Shown one piece after another: positions 7,323-16,650 of a stretch of DNA of 38,889 nt. The notes beneath the pieces were generated by a model, which saw only the letters and a program-made list of their open reading frames with translations, was not told where the DNA came from and made no database searches. The DNA is from Gemmatimonas sp. (GTDB taxonomy: Bacteria > Gemmatimonadota > Gemmatimonadetes > Gemmatimonadales > Gemmatimonadaceae). Location of the stretch: the NCBI GenBank assembly GCA_021154285.1, contig JAJKIV010000301.1:1-38889 (forward strand). Reading direction: 5' to 3'. Within the stretch, counting starts at the first letter, position 1, and every line of letters begins with the position of its first letter. A program made the translations under genes and the position numbers.

Positions 7323-10300
7323 CCGTCATCGATCTCGTCAACCGCGAACGCGGACGCATCTCGCGACTGATCGCCGCGGCGGGTGGCGCCGGGGCGGTCG
7401 GGCTGGCGGCACTGCTGCTCGCGGCGGGCGTAGTGCTGCTCGGCCGCGCGCGATGGATCGACCTCCCGCGAGCGGTCCCGTTCATCATTTGGTTGGCCGT
7501 CGCGATCGTCGCGATGACAGCGATCTGGTGGACACGTCGGCGCCTTGTGCGCGATGCGTCGGTGAGCGGCCTCGCGTTCGAGGTCGAGCGTGAGCAGTCG
7601 CTGCGCGCCGGCGTCGTTCGCGGCGCACTGGAAGTGGCGAACTCGGGCACGCTGGGACGATACAACGCCGAGCAGGTGGCGGAGCGGCTCAAGGAGAAAG
7701 CCGGGAGCCGAAGCCTAACGCCGACGCTGACGCGACGCGCGCTGGTCCGAAGCGGCGCCGCCGCGACGGTCGGGGCGCTGGGGATCCTCCTTCTCGCGAC
7801 TCGGTCTTCCGCGACGCCGGACGGTTGGCGCGCGATCGCGCATCCGGTTCGCGCGTGGACCGGCACGCTGCTCGCTCCCATCGCCTTTCAGCGCGCGCCG
7901 AAGACCGTACTCCGCGGTGAACGACTCACGCTCTCCATCTCGGCGCCGGAGCGCCGTCGCGTCACGCTCTATCAACGCGCGAAAGGGTCGGCGTGGCGGG
8001 CGTCGCAGCACGAGGTCCACGATGGCGTCGCGAAGGTACGGCTCGCACCGATGGATGCCGACCTCGCGCTGTTCGCGACCGATGGCAGAACGATGAGCGA
8101 TACGGCGTCGGTGGCACTGGTCGAGCGACCGTTCATCGGCGACGTCTCGGTGACGGCCACGTTCCCGCGCTACCTGGATCGGCGCGACGAGACGCTGCCT
8201 GTCGGTGAGGCGGCGCAGCTGCCCCGCGGTACCGTCCTGACGATCTCCTGTCACTCGTCGACCGAGCTCGCGGGCGTGTCGCTCGCGAGGGCGAGAGACA
8301 CCGTGCGCCTAACGCCGAGCGGCCGGTCGTTCACCGGGCGCCTGCCGGTGGTGGAGGGTGGCCGCTACGAGTGGAGCGCGGTCGGCCTTGCCGGACCGAT
8401 TACCGAGCTGCCGGCCGCGTTGGAGTTCGAGGTCGTTCCCGACTCGGTCCCGCACGTCGAGATTCTTTCCCCCGCGACCGACACGACCGTGTCCGCGGCT
8501 GACACGATACCGATGTCGTTTCTCGCCACCGATGACCACGGGCTCGCGAGCGTCGTGCTGCGCGCGTGGAGACAGCCCGAGGGCGGGACCGCGATGCCGG
8601 AGACGAAACGGCCGCTGCTCTCGCAGCCCAGCACGCAGTGGACCGGCAACGCCGTGGTGTCGCTGCCGGCGCTCGGCGTGCAGCCGGGCGAGTCGGTGCA
8701 CCTCGTGGCGGTGGCGACCGACGGGTCTCCATGGCATCAAACCGGAGCGACTCGCGAGTTGGTCCTCCGTGTGCCCGGCATGACGGAGGCGAGAGCGAAC
8801 GTGCGCGCTGCCGCGGATTCGGCGGTGGAGCGAGCGAAGGCGGCAGCCGCCGCGCAGAAAGCGCTGCAGCAGCGAACGGCGGATGCGGCGCGCGCGCGTC
8901 CGCGGAACATCCCGAAGAACGGCGACCAACAGGGCTCAAGCAACAAGAGCTCGATGTCCTACGAGGCCGCGCAGCAGGCGCAGGCGCTGGCGAAGGAACA
9001 GCGCGAGCTCGCCGAGCGCATGCAGCAGCTGCAGCAGAATGCGCAGCAGATCGAGAAGCAGCTCAAGCAGAGCAACGCGCTCGACAGCGCACTGTCCGCG
9101 CGGCTCCAGGAAGCACAGAAGCTTTTGAAGGACGCGCTGACTCCGGAGCTCGCGGAGAAGCTCCGCAAGCTCGAGGAGTCGGCGCAGAAGCTGTCCGCCG
9201 AGGACGCGCAGAAGGCGTTAGGCGATCTGGCGCAGCAGCAGAAGGGGCTGCGCGAGCAATTGGAGAAGAGCGTCGAGATGCTCAAGCGCGCCGCGCTCGA
9301 GGGCTCGATGCAGACGCTCAAGGAGGAGGCGAAGGACCTCGCGAAGTCGGAACGCGCGAACGCGGACTCGATGGCGAAAGCGCGTGAGCAGGCGCAGAAG
9401 CAGGAAGCACAGAACAACGCTCGCGATCTCGCCGACCGATCGCGCGACCTTCAGAAGCAGGTCGAGGAGCTACAGAAGCGGCTGGAGCGCGAGAACGCAG
9501 ACGCAGGTGCCCAGAAGGTCAATGACGCGAACCAGCAGGTGAAGGAATCGGCACAGGCGATGGAACGGGCCGCGCGCAATCAGGCGCCCGATCAGCGTCG
9601 TGGCGAGACTCAGCAGCAGAAGGACCAGCGCGCACAGCAGGAGATGGCGCAGCAAATGGCGCAAGCTGCTCAGCGCCAGAGCGGTCAACAGCAGAATGGG
9701 CAGCAGCAGAACGGCCAGCAACAGGGTGGCCAGCAGCAGAAGGCCCAGGGCAACAAGCAACAGGATGGTCAGGCACAGAAGGGACAGGAGAAGCAGGACG
9801 GTCAGCCCGGAGCGCAGAAGCAGGGACAGGACGGCCAGCAATCGCGGCAGGGGCAAACGGGTCAGCCGGGCCAGCAGCAGTCGGGTCAACAGCAGTCCGA
9901 TCAACAGTCCGGGCAGCAGCCGGGGCAGCAGTCAGGGCAACAGCAGGGCGGGCAACAGTCCGGCGGCCAGAAGTCGGCCAACGACGCGGCGGATGCCATG
10001 CAGAAAGCCGCCGACCAGCTGGCGGATGCTCGACAGAAGCAGATCGACGCGTGGAAGCAGGAGCTCACGGGCGAGCTCGATCAGTCCGTGCAGGAGATGC
10101 TTCAACTCTCGCGACAGCAGGAGCAGATCGAGCAGAAAGCGCGGCAGAATGTCGACAAGCAGTCGCTGCAAGCCGAACAGAGCGCGCTTCAGCAGGGCGT
10201 CCAGCAGGCGGGCAAGCGACTGACCGAGGCGGGGCAGAAGTCCTCGCTCCTTTCTCCGCGGGCACAGCGCTCGATGAGCGAGGCACAGCAGAAGGTCGAT

Positions 10301-10975
10301 CAGGCTACGCGCGATCTTGCGAGTGCGCGCCAGAGCGACCAGGCGGCGGGGTCGATGCGCGAGGCATCCGAAGCGTTGAACCAGGCGGCGGCAACGCTGG
10401 TGCGCGATCGCGAGCGGGCCCAGAACGCCAGCTCGGCATCCGGTTTCCAGGAGATGCTCGACCAGCTCAAGGACATGGCGCAGCAGCAAGGCTCGCTCAA
10501 CTCGCAGACCGCGGAGCTGATCCCGCGGCCGGGCGCGCAGCTCGATCAGCAGGGGCGCGAACAGGCGCGGCAGCTCGGGCGTCAGCAGCGCGAGGTCGCC
10601 TCGTCGCTCGACGAGATGGGTGACCAGGATCGGACGGGCCGGGCCGACGAGCTGGCGAAGGAGGCGCGTCAGCTCGCACAGGCGTTGGAAAGCGGGGCGC
10701 TGGACCCGAACGTGATCGACCGGCAGCAGCAGCTGTTCCGCCGGATGCTCGATGCTGGACGGACGCTCGAGCGCGACGAACGCGAGGACAACGGCAAGCG
10801 TGAGGCGAAGGCGGCCACGGGCAACGAGCTGTTCCTGCCGCCTAACGCGACGGCCGGTGGCAAGGCAGCGTCGAAGTTCGCCATGCCGAACTGGAATGAG
10901 CTCCGCGGGTTGACGCCGGAGGAGCGACGCCTCGTGCTCGATTACTTCAAGCGCATCAATGCGGAGAAGCCGTAG
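7319..10975 (+). CDS. Giant DUF4175-like membrane-anchored coiled-coil protein with Gln-rich segment
   Basis: 1218 residues; ATG overlaps the preceding stop. Hydrophobic segments lie at about 22-43, 50-66 and 142-160, so the bulk should be outside the cytoplasm. Residues about 200-480 are strand-rich with Ig-like repeats (LSISAPERRRVTLYQ, VSVTATFPRYLDRRDETLP). Residues about 490-760 are almost pure charged coiled coil. About 770-890 are a low-complexity Gln/Gly tract (repeated QQNGQQQ, QQSGQQ), then further coiled coil and a C-terminal NWNELRGLTPEERRLVLDYF. The order membrane anchor, beta domains and long coiled coil resembles DUF4175 (TIGR02302) proteins. Their function is not established. 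Three octamer copies lie inside (7713, 8307, 9216) and one near the end (10840). Confidence 0.8.
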   Translation: MTVIDLVNRERGRISRLIAAAGGAGAVGLAALLLAAGVVLLGRARWIDLPRAVPFIIWLAVAIVAMTAIWWTRRRLVRDASVSGLAFEVEREQSLRAGVVRGALEVANSGTLGRYNAEQVAERLKEKAGSRSLTPTLTRRALVRSGAAATVGALGILLLATRSSATPDGWRAIAHPVRAWTGTLLAPIAFQRAPKTVLRGERLTLSISAPERRRVTLYQRAKGSAWRASQHEVHDGVAKVRLAPMDADLALFATDGRTMSDTASVALVERPFIGDVSVTATFPRYLDRRDETLPVGEAAQLPRGTVLTISCHSSTELAGVSLARARDTVRLTPSGRSFTGRLPVVEGGRYEWSAVGLAGPITELPAALEFEVVPDSVPHVEILSPATDTTVSAADTIPMSFLATDDHGLASVVLRAWRQPEGGTAMPETKRPLLSQPSTQWTGNAVVSLPALGVQPGESVHLVAVATDGSPWHQTGATRELVLRVPGMTEARANVRAAADSAVERAKAAAAAQKALQQRTADAARARPRNIPKNGDQQGSSNKSSMSYEAAQQAQALAKEQRELAERMQQLQQNAQQIEKQLKQSNALDSALSARLQEAQKLLKDALTPELAEKLRKLEESAQKLSAEDAQKALGDLAQQQKGLREQLEKSVEMLKRAALEGSMQTLKEEAKDLAKSERANADSMAKAREQAQKQEAQNNARDLADRSRDLQKQVEELQKRLERENADAGAQKVNDANQQVKESAQAMERAARNQAPDQRRGETQQQKDQRAQQEMAQQMAQAAQRQSGQQQNGQQQNGQQQGGQQQKAQGNKQQDGQAQKGQEKQDGQPGAQKQGQDGQQSRQGQTGQPGQQQSGQQQSDQQSGQQPGQQSGQQQGGQQSGGQKSANDAADAMQKAADQLADARQKQIDAWKQELTGELDQSVQEMLQLSRQQEQIEQKARQNVDKQSLQAEQSALQQGVQQAGKRLTEAGQKSSLLSPRAQRSMSEAQQKVDQATRDLASARQSDQAAGSMREASEALNQAAATLVRDRERAQNASSASGFQEMLDQLKDMAQQQGSLNSQTAELIPRPGAQLDQQGREQARQLGRQQREVASSLDEMGDQDRTGRADELAKEARQLAQALESGALDPNVIDRQQQLFRRMLDAGRTLERDEREDNGKREAKAATGNELFLPPNATAGGKAASKFAMPNWNELRGLTPEERRLVLDYFKRINAEKP

Positions 10976-12659
10976 CGCCGCGATCGCCTTCACGTTCGCT
11001 TGGGTGTTGACGCTCGCGCCGCAGGCGGCGCGGGCGCAGGCGCAACCGGGCCTGCCGATGCGTGCGCTCGAGCTCGAGCAGGCGGGGCAATGGCGGGAGG
11101 CACTGAGCGCCTACCGCGCGGCGCTCGACGAGTCCACGACAGCCGCGATTCTCGGGATCGAGCGCATCTACGACCAGCTCGGGAAGCGCGATTCCGTTCT
11201 CCCGCTGATCGACTCGATGATCACGAAGCGCCCGCGAGAGCCAATGCTGCGCACGGTGCAGCTCCGGACGCTTTCGTACCTGCATCGCGACGAAGCCGCC
11301 GCGGGCGCCTTCGAGCGGTGGCTACAGATCGCGCCACGTGAGGCGACGCCCTACCGCGAGTACGCGCGCCTGTTGCTCGACGCCGGACGGGCGGCGTCCG
11401 CTGATACGGTGTTGCAACGGGCACAGCGCGCGTTAGGCGGTACGAAGGACATCACCGTCGAGATGGCGCAGCTGCGCGCCGCAACCGGGCTTTGGGAGCT
11501 GTCGGCGCAGAGTTGGCGCGAGGCGATGGTGGCCTCGCCCTACCTCGATCAGGCTGCCGTGTTCTCCCTCTTTCCGACGCCCGATTCCGTCCGCGGCGCG
11601 GTTCGCCAGGTATTCCGCGCGCCCCCGGTACAGGTCGAGGCGAGGCGCGCGCTCGCGCTGCTCGAGCTCCGCTGGAGCTCCGCGCGCGAAGGGTGGGTGG
11701 CGCTGCGCGATCTGCCGCCAAGCGACGACGCCGTGAAAGCGTGGACCGAGTTCGGCGACGAGGCGGAGGCGTCCGGCGCGTGGCTCGTAGCGCGAGACGC
11801 CTTCGCGGCGGCGTTGGCGCACAGCCCGACGCGAGAGCTCGCGGTGCGTGCCGCGAACGACGCGTTGAGCGGCGCCGACCCATCATCGGCGGTGAAGCTG
11901 CTCGAGCCGTACGCCGCGGCAACGGACTCCGAGAGCGTACGAACCGTCCTACCGCTGCGCGTTCGAGCGCTGAGCGCGTTAGGTCGTGCGGCCGATGCCG
12001 AAGCGCTCATCAATGCGAACGCTTCGCGGCTCGATTCACTGGCGCACGTACGACTCGTCCGCATGGCGGCGTGGGGCTGGGTTCGCGCCGGTGACCTCGC
12101 GAAGGCACGTGCCGCGATGGGTACGACGCCAACGGGCGAGGACGAGGATCGCACGATGGGCTGGATCTCGCTGTACGAGGGCGATCTGAAGTCCGCTCGT
12201 CGCATCCTCAAACGCACCGCCGAGACGGACCCGGATCTGCTGCTCGCTCTCGCGCTCCTCGGCCGAACCAAGGTGGACAGCGCGCCGGACGTCGGAAGCG
12301 CGTTTCTCGCGCTGGCGCGCGCCGATAGTGCACCGGCGGCTACGAAGCTTGTCGCTGCCGCGCCGCAGGTTCCCGACGCCAGTGCTCTCTTGCTCAACGC
12401 CGCCGCGCGCATCTACTCTGCTCGGCACGATGACAGCGCCGCGATCGCGCTCTGGGAACGCATCGTGAAGGATTTCGCCTCGGCGCCCGAGGCGGCAGAA
12501 GCCGAGCTCGAGTGGGCGAGAACGCTTCGGCGACGCGGCGACCGGGCGGGCGCGGTGCAGCATCTCGAGCATATGATTCTTACATATCCCCGAAGCGCGC
12601 TGGTGCCCCAGGCCCGGCGCGAGTTGGACCTCGCTCGACAGAGCGTTCCCTCGATATGA
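10959..12659 (+). CDS. Exported TPR-repeat protein
   Basis: 566 residues from an ATG that overlaps the giant gene by 17 bases. The signal peptide MRRSRSAAIAFTFAWVLTLA ends near ARAQAQ. The rest is almost entirely helical with repeated Trp/Leu/Ala TPR-type pairs, such as ALELEQAGQWREALSAYRAA near the start and AIALWERIVKDFASAPEAAE near the end. The final repeats (MILTYPRSALVPQARREL) look like those of outer-membrane assembly TPR proteins. A scaffold role for the neighbouring envelope proteins is inference from the overlapping gene order. Octamer copy at 11431, near-match at about 11979. Confidence 0.88.
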   Translation: MRRSRSAAIAFTFAWVLTLAPQAARAQAQPGLPMRALELEQAGQWREALSAYRAALDESTTAAILGIERIYDQLGKRDSVLPLIDSMITKRPREPMLRTVQLRTLSYLHRDEAAAGAFERWLQIAPREATPYREYARLLLDAGRAASADTVLQRAQRALGGTKDITVEMAQLRAATGLWELSAQSWREAMVASPYLDQAAVFSLFPTPDSVRGAVRQVFRAPPVQVEARRALALLELRWSSAREGWVALRDLPPSDDAVKAWTEFGDEAEASGAWLVARDAFAAALAHSPTRELAVRAANDALSGADPSSAVKLLEPYAAATDSESVRTVLPLRVRALSALGRAADAEALINANASRLDSLAHVRLVRMAAWGWVRAGDLAKARAAMGTTPTGEDEDRTMGWISLYEGDLKSARRILKRTAETDPDLLLALALLGRTKVDSAPDVGSAFLALARADSAPAATKLVAAAPQVPDASALLLNAAARIYSARHDDSAAIALWERIVKDFASAPEAAEAELEWARTLRRRGDRAGAVQHLEHMILTYPRSALVPQARRELDLARQSVPSI

Positions 12660-13978
12660 CACCTCCATCGTCTGATCGGCGCGGCGGCGCGCCGTCCGGG
12701 ATTCGTTGCCTAACGAACCGGGTGCTAGGTCTGCTCGCCCTCGTGATGCTCGCCGTCGCTGCGCCCGCCGTCCGGGCGCAGCATCTGCTCGTCCCGATGG
12801 ACGACGCGCAGCAGAACCACCTCAAGGCGTACGGCCTGACGTTCAACGCGCTCAAGGCTGGGAACCGTGCTGAGTGGTTCATCAACTACCGGGGCGGGGC
12901 GTTCCTGCTGCCGGACGCGCCAGAGCTCCGGAAGACGGCGACGCTCGACGGCGTGACGTTCGAGGCGATCGACAACGGACGCTTGGCGCAGATCCGCGCC
13001 GAGATCGCGAGCGGGAACATGGACGCGGTCACGCTGGAGAAGGCGCCGAAGATCGCGATTTACACGCCGCCGAAATCTCCACCGTGGGATGACGCGGTGA
13101 CGCTCGCGTTGCGGTACGCCGGCATCGAGTACACGACAGTCTGGGACGACGAGGTCATGAACGGAGACCTCGCGAAGTACGACTGGCTGCACCTCTTTCA
13201 CGAGGACTTCACGGGGCAGCTCAACAAGCTGTATCTCGGATTCCGCGACGCGCCGTGGTTCGTCGAGCAGCGCGAACGGAACCTCGATGCCGCGAAGCGC
13301 CTCGGGTTCGCCACGATTCCCGCGCTCAAGAAAGCCGTGGCGGAACGCATCCGCCAATACGTCGAGGGCGGTGGATTCCTGTTCGCCATGTGCGGGGCCA
13401 CGGAGACGCTCGAGCTGGCGATCGCGGCGCATAACGCGGACATCGCCGCCGCCTATGCGGACGGCACGCCGATCGATGAAGACGTCGACGCGAAGATGGA
13501 CTGGAAGCGCGCGATGGCGTTCCGCGATGTCCACGTGGAGCAATCGCCGTTCACGAACTCGATGAGCGACATCGACGGCCACCAGGTGAACGTGCCAGCC
13601 CGCCGTCAGCCGCTCGGACAGTTCACGCTGTTTGCGTTCTCCGCGAAGTTCGATCCCGTCGCCACGATGCTCGTGCAGGATCACCGCACGGTCATCCCAG
13701 ACTACTATGGCGTGACGACGAGCTTCAACAAGGCGGTCATCAAGCCCGGCGTGACGGTGCTGGCCTACGAGGAGGGCGCGCCGTGGGTGAAGTACATCCA
13801 CGGGGATTACGGGAAGGGCTCGTGGACATTCCTGGGTGGCCACGATCCGGAAGATCCGCAGCACAACATCGGAAACGCGCCGACGGATCTGGCGCTGCAC
13901 CCGAACTCGCCGGGCTATCGGCTGATTCTGAACAACGTCTTGTTCCCGGCGGCCAAGAAGAAGCCGCTCAAGACTTAG
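12656..13978 (+). CDS. Exported amidotransferase-like protein (often mis-named asparagine synthetase B)
   Basis: 440 residues, starting within the stop of the TPR gene (ATGA). A signal peptide (NRVLGLLALVMLAVAAPAVR, then AQ) indicates export. The body starts LVPMDDAQQNHLKAYGLTF and has IAIYTPPKSPPWDDAVTLAL and YDWLHLFHEDFTGQ. GGGFLFAMCGATETLELA follows, with Cys246 on what looks like a nucleophile elbow, then WTFLGGHDPED with His396. That Cys plus His pattern and the Rossmann-like order suggest a class I glutamine-amidotransferase/DJ-1 type fold. Homologues in Bacteroidota are commonly labelled asparagine synthetase B, but there is no AsnB domain and the protein is exported. The substrate is unknown. 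An octamer at 12708 falls in the signal peptide. Confidence 0.8.
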   Translation: MTPPSSDRRGGAPSGIRCLTNRVLGLLALVMLAVAAPAVRAQHLLVPMDDAQQNHLKAYGLTFNALKAGNRAEWFINYRGGAFLLPDAPELRKTATLDGVTFEAIDNGRLAQIRAEIASGNMDAVTLEKAPKIAIYTPPKSPPWDDAVTLALRYAGIEYTTVWDDEVMNGDLAKYDWLHLFHEDFTGQLNKLYLGFRDAPWFVEQRERNLDAAKRLGFATIPALKKAVAERIRQYVEGGGFLFAMCGATETLELAIAAHNADIAAAYADGTPIDEDVDAKMDWKRAMAFRDVHVEQSPFTNSMSDIDGHQVNVPARRQPLGQFTLFAFSAKFDPVATMLVQDHRTVIPDYYGVTTSFNKAVIKPGVTVLAYEEGAPWVKYIHGDYGKGSWTFLGGHDPEDPQHNIGNAPTDLALHPNSPGYRLILNNVLFPAAKKKPLKT

Positions 13979-14032
13979 TCTGACCTCCGGGTGGGTTCGT
14001 GAAGTCTTCGGGCGTCGGCTATCTTCCTGTGC

Positions 14033-16540
14033 GTGCCGCCGTCCGCAGTCTCAGCAGCCAAACACTCTCGCCTCGCTGCCTCTCCCGCCGCCGCCATGCG
14101 CGCCGCCATCCGGCTCGCGGGCGGACGAGAGGTGTGCTTCGTCTGCACCATCGACGAAGAGGGCGTCGTACGCACCGCACGCGTCGCGGCGCGCGGCGAC
14201 GCCGAGTGCGTGCTCGCGTTGCCCGGCTTCGCGGAACGCGGCGAGATGCTCGTGCACAACCACCCGTCAGGACGGCTCGAGCCCTCGGGTGCGGACCTCG
14301 AGGTCGCCGCGCGCATGCACGACGATGGTGTCGGCTTCGGGATCATCGACAACGATGCGCGCGAGCTGTACGTCGTTGTCGAAGTGCCGCGTGAGGAGCC
14401 GGACACGCTGCTCGACACGAACGCGATCGACGGAGATCTCGGACCCGACGGCCCGATCGCGCGGCTGCTGCCGAAGTACGAGGACCGGCCTGCGCAACGC
14501 GAGCTCGCCGCGAAGATCGCGCAGCTCTACAACGACGGGGGCGTCGGACTGCTCGAGGCGGGCACTGGGATCGGGAAGTCGCTCGGCTACCTCATCCCGG
14601 CGCTTCGGTGGGCGGCGGCGAACGGCGAGCGCACGGTCGTGTCCACGAACACGATCAACCTGCAGGAACAGCTGGTCGGCAAGGACCTGCCGTTTCTCGC
14701 TCGCGCGCTCGATGACCAGCCCGTGCGGTTCGCACTGCTCAAGGGGTGGCGTAACTACCTGTGCCGGATGCGGCTTCAGCAGGCGGTCTCCACTGGTACG
14801 GCGCTGTTCGAGGAATCGTTAGGCAACGAGCTCGTTGCGCTCTCGGCGTGGGCCGAGCGAACGACCGATGGCTCGCTCAGCGACATGCCGGTTCCCCCGC
14901 GCGCCGAACTGTGGGATGAGGTCTCGGCCGAGCCCGACCTGTGCAATCGGGCGCGATGCGAGTTCTACGACAAATGCTTCCTGTTCGCGGCACGGCGCAA
15001 GGCGGCGCAGGCGGACGTGATCGTCGTCAATCACCATCTGCTCATGTCCGATGTCGCCGTTAGGCGGGTCTCGCAGAATTGGGACGACGCGGCGGTGCTG
15101 CCGGCGTACTCGCGGCTGGTCGTCGACGAAGGTCACCACATGGAGGACGCCGCCGCCGCGCACCTCGGCGCAACGGTCACCCGACGCTCGCTGCAGCGGC
15201 TCTTCGCGCGGCTGGACCGGACCGGCAAAGGAATTCTGCCGGCGCTGATGGCGCGCCTGGCGGAGGGGAAGGACCTCCTGAGCGCGGCGAGCCTCGATCT
15301 CGCGGCCACGAAGCTGTCGCCGTCCGTGCTCGCCGCGCGCGATCGTGCAGGGCTCGTGTTCGACCTCTTGTCGATGCTGCTCGACGAGAGCGGCGTGCCG
15401 GTGCTTCGCCTCACGGATGACTTCACCGGTCACCGGATCTGGCGAAACGGGCTCGAGATGGCGCTGGAGGAGCTGCTGGCCGAGATCGAGCTACTGCACG
15501 ACGGGCTGCGCGTCGTGCGCGAGCGGCTCGAGGTCGATGAGGCGCGGGCCGAAGCAGTGGCGCCGCTGCTCAACGAGCTACGCGGTATCGCGAGACGTCT
15601 CCAGAGCGCGGGCGACGCGCTGCGCCGTACACTCAAGCCGAAGGAAGATGAGGGCGCTGCCGTCCGCTGGATCGAGGTTCGCGGCAAGGAGCGCAATCTC
15701 GCCGTGACGTCCGTGCCGCTCGACCTGGCGCCCGTGCTGCGTGAGGACCTGTTCCGGCGCGTGCGCACCGCCGTGGTGACGAGCGCGACGCTCGCGGCGG
15801 AACAGCGCTTCGATTTCCTGAGCCGACGACTTGGTCTCGATGACCCCGAGCTCACGCCGACGACGGCGCTCTACCCGTCGCCGTTCGACTTTCCGCGGCA
15901 CGCGCGGCTCGCGATTCCGACCAACGCGCCGGCGCCTAACGTCGATGCGACCGCGCACATCCAGTTCGTCGTTCGCGCGGTACTCGACGTAGCGACGGCG
16001 TCGGACGGCGGCATGTTCGTGCTCGCGACGAGCCATCGCGATGTGCGGTTGGTCGCCGCCGAGTTGCGCGCCCGAGGCGTGGAACGGCGATGGCCGCTGC
16101 TCATGCACGGTGACGACGGGCGTGACGCTCTGCTCCGGCGGTTTCGTGAGAACGAACGAGCCATCCTCGTCGGAACGGCGAGCTTCTGGGAAGGCGTCGA
16201 CGTTCCAGGTCACGCGTTGCGCGCTCTCGTCATCACGAAGCTTCCGTTCAAGGTTCCCAACGAGCCGGTCACGGCGGCGCACTGCGAGTCGATCGAGCGG
16301 CACGGTGGCGACGCGTTTCGGGAGTACATGCTGCCGCACGCGTCGCTGCGTCTCAAGCAGGGATTTGGCCGGCTGATTCGCACGGCAACCGACCGCGGCG
16401 TCATCGTTCTGGTCGACCCGCGCGTCATCTCCAAGTCGTATGGCCGCACGCTGCTCGATGCATTGCCTCCAGCCCGGCGGTTGGTAGGCGCATGGCCGGT
16501 GGTGCTGGAACAGATCCAGAACTTCTACGCGAGCCCGTGA
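14033..16540 (+). CDS. JAMM/RadC-like domain fused to a DinG/XPD-family helicase
   Basis: 835 residues. Residues about 24-115 form a JAB1/MPN domain of the RadC kind: MLVHNHPSGRLEPSGADLEV gives His75, His77, Ser85 and Asp88, the zinc-metalloprotease signature, with Glu33 as candidate catalytic acid. From about 150 the chain is a superfamily 2 iron-sulfur helicase: Walker A AGTGIGKS (176-183), Cys244, Cys304, Cys309 and Cys315 as a probable 4Fe-4S site, DEGH at 365-368, and C-terminal GTASFWEGVDVPG and QGFGRLIRT motifs. DinG unwinds DNA such as R-loops and forked substrates. The start is GTG at 14033 (weak); an ATG at 14096 would still retain the JAMM domain. Octamers at 14817, 15058 and 15934. 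Confidence 0.92.
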   Translation: MPPSAVSAAKHSRLAASPAAAMRAAIRLAGGREVCFVCTIDEEGVVRTARVAARGDAECVLALPGFAERGEMLVHNHPSGRLEPSGADLEVAARMHDDGVGFGIIDNDARELYVVVEVPREEPDTLLDTNAIDGDLGPDGPIARLLPKYEDRPAQRELAAKIAQLYNDGGVGLLEAGTGIGKSLGYLIPALRWAAANGERTVVSTNTINLQEQLVGKDLPFLARALDDQPVRFALLKGWRNYLCRMRLQQAVSTGTALFEESLGNELVALSAWAERTTDGSLSDMPVPPRAELWDEVSAEPDLCNRARCEFYDKCFLFAARRKAAQADVIVVNHHLLMSDVAVRRVSQNWDDAAVLPAYSRLVVDEGHHMEDAAAAHLGATVTRRSLQRLFARLDRTGKGILPALMARLAEGKDLLSAASLDLAATKLSPSVLAARDRAGLVFDLLSMLLDESGVPVLRLTDDFTGHRIWRNGLEMALEELLAEIELLHDGLRVVRERLEVDEARAEAVAPLLNELRGIARRLQSAGDALRRTLKPKEDEGAAVRWIEVRGKERNLAVTSVPLDLAPVLREDLFRRVRTAVVTSATLAAEQRFDFLSRRLGLDDPELTPTTALYPSPFDFPRHARLAIPTNAPAPNVDATAHIQFVVRAVLDVATASDGGMFVLATSHRDVRLVAAELRARGVERRWPLLMHGDDGRDALLRRFRENERAILVGTASFWEGVDVPGHALRALVITKLPFKVPNEPVTAAHCESIERHGGDAFREYMLPHASLRLKQGFGRLIRTATDRGVIVLVDPRVISKSYGRTLLDALPPARRLVGAWPVVLEQIQNFYASP

Positions 16541-16548
16541 TTGGGGCG

Positions 16549-16620
16549 CTGGGAACTGGGAACAGGGAACCGAGACTCCTCACGGACTCATGTTCCCACT
16601 CCCCAGTTCCCGGTTCCCAG
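16549..16620. terminator. Inverted repeat built from GGGAAC words, probable terminator
   Basis: After the helicase stop, a left arm of tandem-like words (CTGGGAACTGGGAACAGGGA) faces a right arm carrying their complement (CCAGTTCCCGGTTCCCAG). Together they can fold into a long imperfect hairpin in the 110-base gap before the next gene. There is no strong T run, so termination is inferred. Confidence 0.55.
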
Positions 16621-16650
16621 TAAGCCGGCGGCGACCCTCTCTCCGAACCT

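Noticed and set aside
9470-9904. Leu-rich membrane protein on the minus strand
   Set aside because: It is the complement of the Gln-rich tract of the giant gene (CAG repeats read as CTG), not a separate gene.
7319-10975. Split or frameshifted genes in the giant coding region
   Set aside because: The frame is continuous over 1218 codons, with coupling overlaps at both ends; the Gln-rich segment is low complexity but in frame.
12656-13978. Asparagine synthetase B
   Set aside because: The protein has a signal peptide and lacks both the Ntn-type Cys2 glutaminase domain and the ATP pyrophosphatase domain; the label in databases is probably a propagated error.
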